From assembly GCA_013204495.1 (NCBI GenBank), contig JABMNQ010000076.1, positions 1 through 12,385 on the forward strand: DNA of 12,385 bases, written 5' to 3'. The stretch comes from Candidatus Pelagibacter sp. (GTDB taxonomy: Bacteria > Pseudomonadota > Alphaproteobacteria > Pelagibacterales > Pelagibacteraceae). Positions 7,492-12,385 of this stretch are shown here, piece by piece (the stretch's first letter is position 1; every line of letters starts with the position of its first letter). The translations under genes and the position numbers were made by a program. The notes under the pieces were generated by a model, which was given only the letters and a program-made list of their open reading frames with translations, had not been told where the DNA came from and searched no databases.

Positions 7492-8592
7492 ATGAAAAAA
7501 AAAGTTTTAGTGCTAATAAACACTAAGTTTAATGTAGATAGAAGGAAAGAATTTTTACTTTTGTGTTCGTTAAATCATGATGTTCACATATCTTGTCCTC
7601 AAAATACTGAAATTATAGATGTAAATGATTTCACATATCATTTTTCTAAATATCTGTCAGGTAACAGTAAAAGCATTTATAGAGATATTAAATATATAGC
7701 AGAGCTCAGAAAATTGAAAATGAGAATAAATCCTGATTTAGTTTTAGCTTTCACAGTAAAGCCTATTATTTATTCTAGTTTTATTTTTTATAAATCATTT
7801 GTTATTTCTACGTTTACTGGCCTGGGTTATACATTTGAAAAAAATAATATAACCACTTTTATTGCTAAATTCTTATTGAAATTTTCAAGTTTATTTATAA
7901 ACGAATTAGTTGTTCAAAATTCAGATGATAAAATTAAACTTGAAAAACTTTTAAGAAGAAAAATTAATTTGGTTTCTGGCTCTGGAATAGATTTCAATAA
8001 CTTTAGTTCACCAAACATAAATAAAAAATTTAAAAAAAGTATGCTAATAGTAGGTAGATTAATAAAAGCAAAAGGTTTTTCAATTTTATTAGAAAATTTA
8101 GATGAATTAACTAAAACTTTAAATAGACATAAAGTTGATTTAATAATAATTGGTGATTATGAAAAAGACAATCCTGATTCTATCTCTGTCGATGATTATA
8201 ATTTAATAAGAGCAAGCGATAAAATTAAATATGTAGAAGAAACTAAAAACATAGATCATTACTATAAATTATCAGATTTTATTTTAACATTATCAAACAG
8301 AGAAGGATTAAATAGAGTTAATGTTGAAGGCATGTATTTTGGATTAGGCATAATTACATTATTAAATCCAGGATGTCATGAAATGGTTATAGATTCTCCA
8401 ATAAATTTAAAAATGAACTTGTTTGATTTAAAAGAAATAAATCTCTTTTTAGACGATTATTACTCTCTGTCCCAAAATGATTTATTTTTTAATAGAGAAA
8501 TGAATTCTAAACACATAATTAGTAATTACTCTTCATTACGTATTTTTGATCAATATAAGGAAATAAAAAAAGTAGGAAAACAGTTTTTTTAA
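7492..8592 (+). CDS. Family 4 glycosyltransferase (PglA/WcaL-like)
   Basis: This 366-residue GT-B enzyme has an N-terminal acceptor domain with INPDLVLAFTVKP (79-91) and FTGLGYTFEK (108-117). Both are typical of GT4 enzymes that extend undecaprenyl-diphosphate-linked sugars, such as PglA-type N-acetylgalactosaminyltransferases. The C-terminal domain has VSGSGIDFNNF (161-171), IVGRLIKAKGF (186-196), DLIIIGDYE (216-224) and REGLNRVNVEGM (270-281). In that last block Glu271 and Glu279 form the EX7E nucleotide-sugar motif, with seven residues between. That makes it an early-acting transferase in repeat-unit assembly by family analogy, but the sugar is not determined. It starts 86 bases after the deacetylase gene, so it may have its own promoter, although I see no clear one. 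Confidence 0.9.
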   Translation: MKKKVLVLINTKFNVDRRKEFLLLCSLNHDVHISCPQNTEIIDVNDFTYHFSKYLSGNSKSIYRDIKYIAELRKLKMRINPDLVLAFTVKPIIYSSFIFYKSFVISTFTGLGYTFEKNNITTFIAKFLLKFSSLFINELVVQNSDDKIKLEKLLRRKINLVSGSGIDFNNFSSPNINKKFKKSMLIVGRLIKAKGFSILLENLDELTKTLNRHKVDLIIIGDYEKDNPDSISVDDYNLIRASDKIKYVEETKNIDHYYKLSDFILTLSNREGLNRVNVEGMYFGLGIITLLNPGCHEMVIDSPINLKMNLFDLKEINLFLDDYYSLSQNDLFFNREMNSKHIISNYSSLRIFDQYKEIKKVGKQFF

Positions 8593-8724
8593 CTGGCTTT
8601 TATGGATTTTAAGGAAGTCAAGTTTTAAATTTTTTCTAGTTGCGTAAAAATAAATTAAAATTTAGATCATCTAAAATAATAATGGTTTATAGATTTACTA
8701 AAACATAATTTTTAATAAAAAAGA

Positions 8725-9594
8725 ATGAAAGGAATTATATTAGCAGGAGGATCAGGAACAAGGCTTTACCCAATTACTAAAGGTGTTTCAAAGCAATTAT
8801 TACCGGTTTATGACAAACCCATGATTTACTACCCATTATCGGTACTCATGTTAGCGGGTATTAAAGAGGTATTGATTATTTCTACTCCAGAAGATTTACC
8901 AAATTTTGAGAAGTTGTTAGGTTCAGGGGAGGATTTAGGGATACAATTAAGTTATAAAGAACAACCAAGTCCTGATGGTTTGGCCCAGGCATTTATTATT
9001 GGAGAAGATTTTATTGCAAATGAAGATGTATGTTTGGTTTTGGGAGATAATATTTTTTATGGGTATGGATTTTCTGAAACTTTACAAAACGCAAGAAAAA
9101 ATGTAGAAGAAGGAAAATCTACTGTTTTTGGCTATTATGTAAATGACCCAGAAAGATATGGAGTTGCATCGTTTGATAATAAAGGAGTAGTTACCTCAAT
9201 AGAAGAAAAACCAGAAAATCCAAAATCTAATTATGCAGTAGTCGGTTTGTATTTCTACACTAATGATGTTGTGCAAATTGCCAAAACAATTAAACCCTCC
9301 CATAGAGGAGAATTAGAAATAACTACAGTGAATCAGGAGTATTTAAAGAGAAATGATTTAAAAGTACAATTATTGGGTAGAGGTTTTGCTTGGTTAGATA
9401 CAGGTACACATGATTCTTTAATGGAGGCTGGACAATTTATAGAAACCATAGAAAAAAGACAAGGACTAAAAGTAGCTTGCTTAGAGGAAATTGCCTATAA
9501 TATGAAATATATAGACAAAGCACAGTTAATCAAATTAGCACAACCCTTAAAGAAAAATGGCTATGGTCAATATTTATTAAAATTAACTAAATAA
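8725..9594 (+). CDS. rmlA: Glucose-1-phosphate thymidylyltransferase
   Basis: This is RmlA (RfbA, EC 2.7.7.24), which makes dTDP-glucose from dTTP and glucose 1-phosphate as the first step of dTDP-L-rhamnose and related sugars. All family signatures are present at expected places in 289 residues: [11 protein letters not shown] (6-16), [18 protein letters not shown] (22-39), [10 protein letters not shown] (103-112, with Asp107 for metal), EEKP (159-162), VVGLYFY (171-177), [10 protein letters not shown] (193-202) and [15 protein letters not shown] (217-231, with Asp224 for metal). Length matches the short RmlA family. Its codon use and GC look less AT-extreme than the glycosyltransferase genes upstream, as expected of a conserved housekeeping-type sugar gene. 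It follows a 132-base gap and is four bases from rmlC. Confidence 0.98.
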   Translation: MKGIILAGGSGTRLYPITKGVSKQLLPVYDKPMIYYPLSVLMLAGIKEVLIISTPEDLPNFEKLLGSGEDLGIQLSYKEQPSPDGLAQAFIIGEDFIANEDVCLVLGDNIFYGYGFSETLQNARKNVEEGKSTVFGYYVNDPERYGVASFDNKGVVTSIEEKPENPKSNYAVVGLYFYTNDVVQIAKTIKPSHRGELEITTVNQEYLKRNDLKVQLLGRGFAWLDTGTHDSLMEAGQFIETIEKRQGLKVACLEEIAYNMKYIDKAQLIKLAQPLKKNGYGQYLLKLTK

Positions 9595-9598
9595 AATA

Positions 9599-10153
9599 AT
9601 GAAGTATACTAAAACAGAAATATCAGATGTTTATATAATAGAACCTTCAGTTTATGGAGATAATAGAGGTTATTTTTTAGAATCTTTTAATTTAGAGAAA
9701 TTTGAAGAAAACGTATATCCTATCAAGTTCGTTCAAGATAATGAATCTAAATCTTCTAAAGGAGTCTTAAGAGGTTTGCATTTTCAAAAACCACCCTATG
9801 AACAAGCTAAACTAGTAAGATGTATTGAGGGTAAAGTAATAGATGTTGCTGTGGACATTAGAAAGGGGTCTCCAACTTATGGTAAGCATTTAGCGGTAGA
9901 GCTTTCAGGAGAGAATAAAAGACAATTGTTTGTTCCCAGAGGCTTTGCTCATGGATTTTTGGTGTTAAGTGAGTCTGCTACTTTTGCTTATAAAGTAGAC
10001 AATTCCTATGCGCCGGAATATGATTCCGGAATTAAGTTCGATGATATTGATTTGAATATAAACTGGGGTCTAACTAAGAATGAAGTTCAGTTATCAGCAA
10101 AAGACAAAAATTTATCAACTTTTAAGGATTTAAATTCTCCATTTAATTTTTAA
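9599..10153 (+). CDS. rmlC: dTDP-4-dehydrorhamnose 3,5-epimerase
   Basis: This is RmlC (RfbC, EC 5.1.3.13), a cupin that epimerises C3 and C5 of dTDP-4-keto-6-deoxy-D-glucose. The 184-residue length is normal. GVLRGLHFQ (55-63) contains the catalytic base His61 and the Arg that holds the substrate. AKLVRC (70-75) supplies a conserved Lys, and FVPRGFAHGFLVLS (111-124) is the cupin signature. Tyr131 (FAYKVDNSY) is at the position of the general acid. NRGYFLESF (22-30) is the N-terminal signature strand. It begins four bases after rmlA's stop, so the two are co-transcribed. Neither rmlB nor rmlD lies in this window, so the pathway depends on genes elsewhere. Confidence 0.97.
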   Translation: MKYTKTEISDVYIIEPSVYGDNRGYFLESFNLEKFEENVYPIKFVQDNESKSSKGVLRGLHFQKPPYEQAKLVRCIEGKVIDVAVDIRKGSPTYGKHLAVELSGENKRQLFVPRGFAHGFLVLSESATFAYKVDNSYAPEYDSGIKFDDIDLNINWGLTKNEVQLSAKDKNLSTFKDLNSPFNF

Positions 10154-10243
10154 ATATTTGTTGTTCTAATTATATTAAAATAGATCAATCTTGTAACAAT
10201 TTATGCTGAAAAAAATCAATGAACTAATAACTTAATTAAACAT

Positions 10244-11224
10244 ATGAGTGTCTTAATAATAGGTGGGTCAGGATTTGTTGGGTCAAGACTAATCTCAGAA
10301 CTTGATAATATCAAATGTGAGAATCTAGACAAAAACAAAAGTCCATTTTATCCTAAAATTACCACAATTGGAAACATTACAAATTTTAACGAAATAAAAA
10401 TAAGTGAAAGTATTTCTAGCGTAGTCCTTTTGGCTGCTGAGCATAGAGACGATGTTTCACCTATTTCATTATATTATGACGTTAATGTTGAAGGGACAAA
10501 GAATGTGTTAAAAGCCATGGATTTAGCTGGTGTTAAAAATTTAATTTTCACTAGTTCAGTGGCAATTTATGGTTTAAATAAAATCAATCCTGATGAAGAT
10601 CATGTTGAAGACTCATTTAACCATTATGGTAAATCTAAATGGGAAGCTGAATTAGTAATAAAACAGTGGTACGAAAATGATCCTAAAAACAAATCAGTGA
10701 CGATACTTCGACCTACTGTTATCTTTGGGGAGAGGAATAGGGGTAATGTTTATAATTTACTTAAGCAAATTTCATCTGGAAGATTTATAATGATTGGTAA
10801 AGGTGTTAATAAAAAATCAATGGCTTATGTTGGTAATATAGTTGCCTTTATAAGTAATCGATTGGAAGTTTCCCAAGATGGGTATTATGTTTTTAATTAT
10901 GCAGATAAACCAGACTTCTCAATGAATGAACTTACTCAAGTTATTGAAAAAAAATTAAATATTAAATTAACTAAACTGAAAATCCCATATTTGTTTGGAA
11001 TGATAGGTGGATATTGTTTTGATATAGTATCTTTTATTTTTAGAAAAAAAACACTAATAAGTTCAGTGAGAGTTAAAAAATTTTGTGCAACAACTCAATA
11101 TAATGCATCTAAAGTTAATAATGTGTTTAACCCACCTTTTACATTAAAAGAAGGATTAAATAGGACTTTAGATAATGAGTTTGTTAATCCAAAACAAGAC
11201 GATATTTTATTTTTTAGCGAATGA
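10244..11224 (+). CDS. NAD(P)-dependent sugar-nucleotide epimerase/reductase (extended SDR)
   Basis: This 326-residue protein starts with the dinucleotide-binding motif IIGGSGFVGS (5-14; Gly7, Gly10, Gly13 in GxxGxxG). It has the extended-SDR layout: LAAEHRD (63-69), NVEGTKNVL (81-89), FTSSVAIYG (102-110) with the catalytic Ser, and the Tyr128-x-x-x-Lys132 pair (HYGKSK). LRPTVIFG (155-162) and MAYVGNIVAFI (193-203) are typical of sugar-nucleotide epimerases and reductases. Relatives include UDP-N-acetyl-hexosamine 4-epimerases and 4-keto reductases of the WbpV/QuiC kind. The exact substrate is not evident, so no symbol is given. It starts 90 bases after rmlC and may belong to a different nucleotide-sugar route than the dTDP pathway. 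It is the last intact gene of the polysaccharide block. Confidence 0.88.
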   Translation: MSVLIIGGSGFVGSRLISELDNIKCENLDKNKSPFYPKITTIGNITNFNEIKISESISSVVLLAAEHRDDVSPISLYYDVNVEGTKNVLKAMDLAGVKNLIFTSSVAIYGLNKINPDEDHVEDSFNHYGKSKWEAELVIKQWYENDPKNKSVTILRPTVIFGERNRGNVYNLLKQISSGRFIMIGKGVNKKSMAYVGNIVAFISNRLEVSQDGYYVFNYADKPDFSMNELTQVIEKKLNIKLTKLKIPYLFGMIGGYCFDIVSFIFRKKTLISSVRVKKFCATTQYNASKVNNVFNPPFTLKEGLNRTLDNEFVNPKQDDILFFSE

Positions 11225-11282
11225 TTATAAAAACGGTTCAACAAATACTTAATTAAAATGAATAATTATTATTATGAAATAA

Positions 11283-11497
11283 AAAAAAATTTTGAACAAA
11301 TCGAATTTTCGGTTATTTAACTCTTGTTATTCCAGTAATCGTCCTGTCCTTTATAAAAATCATATTTTAATGAATGGATAATGGGATCAGAATAATAATA
11401 CTATTTCGGAAAGACATATCTGTGATCAAATGGGAATTACCTTAATTGATGGATTGGGTGTTAAAATACAGTCTAGCAGTTGGTTATTAAAAAACTA
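11283..11497 (+). pseudogene. Possible decayed gene tail, nucleotidyltransferase-like
   Basis: The 318 bases between the SDR stop and the next gene contain no intact ORF of note. One frame is open from 11283 to 11497 apart from a single TAA at 11379-11381. The last 38 codons (11382-11495) read like real protein: ISERHICDQMGITLIDGLG followed by KIQSSSWLLKN and a TAA at 11495-11497. The Ser-Ser-Ser-x-Leu ending, preceded by an ER...C...GI block, resembles the C-terminus of cytidylyltransferase-like nucleotidyltransferases (TagD/RfaE type). That is a resemblance from memory, not a search result. It would fit a lost gene of the locus, truncated at its 5' end and carrying one nonsense codon. Confidence 0.35.
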
Positions 11498-11510
11498 AAC
11501 TTTTTTTCTT

Positions 11511-11518
11511 TACATTTG
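11511..11518 (+). promoter_or_regulatory. Bacteroidota -7 promoter element upstream of the small basic protein gene
   Basis: TACATTTG is an exact match to the TAnnTTTG -7 consensus used by the primary sigma factor of Flavobacteria and Bacteroides. It lies 24 bases before the ATG at 11543, a sensible distance for a short leader. The -33 TTG is not where expected: the nearest TTG is at 11480-11482, 28 bases upstream rather than about 19-21. The call therefore rests on one element. It is also in a very AT-rich tract, where such octamers occur by chance. Confidence 0.4.
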
Positions 11519-11542
11519 GTTTAGAATCTAATTTTAATAAAC

Positions 11543-11839
11543 ATGCCATTCGACCCAAAATCAGCAAAGAAAGCAGGAAAAAGATCCAAACGAGGACCTG
11601 CTAAAAAAGAAGGACCTTCCATCAAAGAAAAGATGGAAATGCTCTACGAAAAAGTGTTGGATTATCTGCTTATAAACCAAGAAAAACTAACCAAAACAGA
11701 ACGGGTAAAAGTTTTTGTAACCCTTTCTAATTATATCTTTCCTAAAACAAAATCAGTACGAGATAAATTTACATTAGATAGACTAAAGGAAATTGATAGC
11801 CAAGGTCATTTTGACAAAGACCGGGATCCTACCAAATAA
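11543..11839 (+). CDS. Small basic protein of unknown function
   Basis: This 98-residue protein has a Lys/Arg/Gly/Pro-rich, probably disordered N-terminus (SAKKAGKRSKRGPAKKEG, residues 7-24). A predicted alpha-helical segment follows (about 26-48), then a second helix (about 51-69, TKTERVKVFVTLSNYIF) and a charged tail. I do not recognise the family. The basic tail followed by a helical body would suit a DNA- or RNA-binding accessory protein, but that is inference. Its GC content and codon use are clearly higher than the polysaccharide genes and match the recombinase beside it. Its stop (TAA, 11837-11839) lies inside the recombinase gene, an 11-base tail-to-tail overlap, so the two probably evolved as a unit. 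The ATG at 11543 follows a promoter-like TACATTTG. Confidence 0.7.
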   Translation: MPFDPKSAKKAGKRSKRGPAKKEGPSIKEKMEMLYEKVLDYLLINQEKLTKTERVKVFVTLSNYIFPKTKSVRDKFTLDRLKEIDSQGHFDKDRDPTK

Positions 11840-12385
11840 CTCCCGCCTGTTGCATAAACAAATCTGCTAAAGCATCTTTATTTTGATGCGTGCCAAAATA
11901 AGTTAAAAATGCACTCTCTTTAGTGTTTCCCGTTATGTTCATAAGCAGCGGTGTTTCAATTTTACCATAATAATTAGAAGCAAAAGAACGTCGCATAATA
12001 TGTGAGGTCACAAAGGCGTATTTTGGCGCAGCTACAATTTCCTTCCTTCTTGTCTTCGGGTTGTTTTTAAACCCACTCACCAATCCATCAATTCTCGCCA
12101 TTCTACAAAGTGCTTTAATCTGTTTATTAAATACCACTTGAGATACTTTTCTTGGAAACTCATTCTCTAATATTTCAATAGCTAAAGGGTCTGCCACACC
12201 CACAGTCACTGCCTTCTTAGTTTTCTGTTGGACGATATCTATATACATTCCAGAATTTGCTTTTCTAAGATTTCCCGGGCTCAATCTCAGTAAATCCGAT
12301 ACTCGTTGTCCAATACAAAGACCAATTAACAACCATTTATAGCTGTCTTCATATTCCTCGCGGATATATTGCAATTCCTTTAATG
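11829..12385 (-). CDS. Tyrosine-type site-specific recombinase, catalytic domain (5' end beyond window)
   Basis: The minus-strand frame stays open to the right edge, so the TTG at 12374 is not the start and the N-terminal DNA-binding domain is missing from view. Numbering from that TTG, catalytic residues are recognisable: Arg24 (CIGQRVSDLLRL), a Lys in QQKTKK (50-55), the His125-x-x-Arg128 box (SHIMRRSFAS), and Tyr159 (FLTYFG) as the nucleophile. The expected Gly-His before the tyrosine is Gly149-Asn150 (ITGNTKES). The His/Trp position is therefore Asn, which some family members tolerate. The protein ends 22 residues after the tyrosine. It integrates or inverts DNA in the cytoplasm, and its target site is not visible here. 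It may be part of a mobile element or a resident recombinase. Confidence 0.88.
   Translation of the reverse strand, partial: LKELQYIREEYEDSYKWLLIGLCIGQRVSDLLRLSPGNLRKANSGMYIDIVQQKTKKAVTVGVADPLAIEILENEFPRKVSQVVFNKQIKALCRMARIDGLVSGFKNNPKTRRKEIVAAPKYAFVTSHIMRRSFASNYYGKIETPLLMNITGNTKESAFLTYFGTHQNKDALADLFMQQAGVIW

Noticed and set aside
8686..8697. TAGATTTA as a promoter -7 element upstream of rmlA
   Set aside because: It matches only seven of eight bases of TAnnTTTG and has no TTG at the proper distance, so I cannot claim a promoter there.
11311..11370. Hydrophobic reading frame (LTLVIPVIVLSFIKIIF) as a membrane-anchor fragment of a sugar transferase
   Set aside because: It is about 20 codons long, overlaps the nucleotidyltransferase-like remnant in another frame and has no start codon or flanking domain.
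11225..12385. A complete insertion sequence or integrative element at the right end
   Set aside because: No terminal inverted repeats, direct repeats, tRNA attachment site or second mobility gene are visible, and the recombinase is cut by the window edge.
1..12385. CRISPR arrays, tRNA or rRNA genes, and defence systems
   Set aside because: No regular direct repeats, cloverleaf-type sequences or recognisable defence-protein motifs were seen. The window is a polysaccharide locus plus one recombinase.

Overview
The window looks like a piece of a low-GC Bacteroidota chromosome, most likely class Flavobacteriia. The evidence is strong A+T richness, A-rich leaders without Shine-Dalgarno sequences, a TAnnTTTG-type promoter element (11511-11518), and Bacteroidota-like RmlA, RmlC and tyrosine recombinase. 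The placement is inferred from style; no marker gene is present.

Positions 1-11224 are one plus-strand surface-polysaccharide (O-antigen, capsule or exopolysaccharide) biosynthesis locus. After the tail of an unidentified gene (1-147) comes a tightly packed run from 188 to 7405. It holds a GT-B-like glycosyltransferase, a GT2 glycosyltransferase, a GT2 rhamnosyltransferase-like enzyme, a Wzy/WaaL-type membrane protein, a zinc-ribbon methyltransferase, a GT4-like glycosyltransferase and a NodB-type polysaccharide deacetylase. Every junction in this run overlaps by 1-14 bases except one 31-base gap, so it reads as one operon. A second GT4 enzyme follows after 86 bases (7492-8592). After 132 bases come rmlA (8725-9594) and rmlC (9599-10153), enzymes of dTDP-6-deoxysugar (typically dTDP-L-rhamnose) supply. 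An extended-SDR sugar-nucleotide epimerase/reductase closes the locus (10244-11224).

The likely division of labour is as follows. RmlA/RmlC and the SDR make nucleotide sugars, with RmlB and RmlD coming from elsewhere. Five glycosyltransferases build the repeat unit on a lipid carrier. The methyltransferase and deacetylase decorate or edit it. The Wzy-like protein polymerises it or ligates it. No Wzx flippase and no initiating sugar-phosphate transferase lies in the window.

Positions 11225-11542 hold no intact gene. They carry what looks like a decayed gene tail and a promoter-like element. At 11543 the base composition changes abruptly to higher GC. A small basic protein of unknown function (11543-11839) there converges on, and overlaps by 11 bases, a minus-strand tyrosine recombinase that runs off the right edge. 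This marks the end of the polysaccharide locus and perhaps the edge of a mobile or exchangeable segment.

I see no CRISPR array, rRNA or tRNA gene, or complete insertion sequence. I found no convincing new system; the most unusual parts are the gene remnant and recombinase junction at the right end and the divergent first glycosyltransferase.
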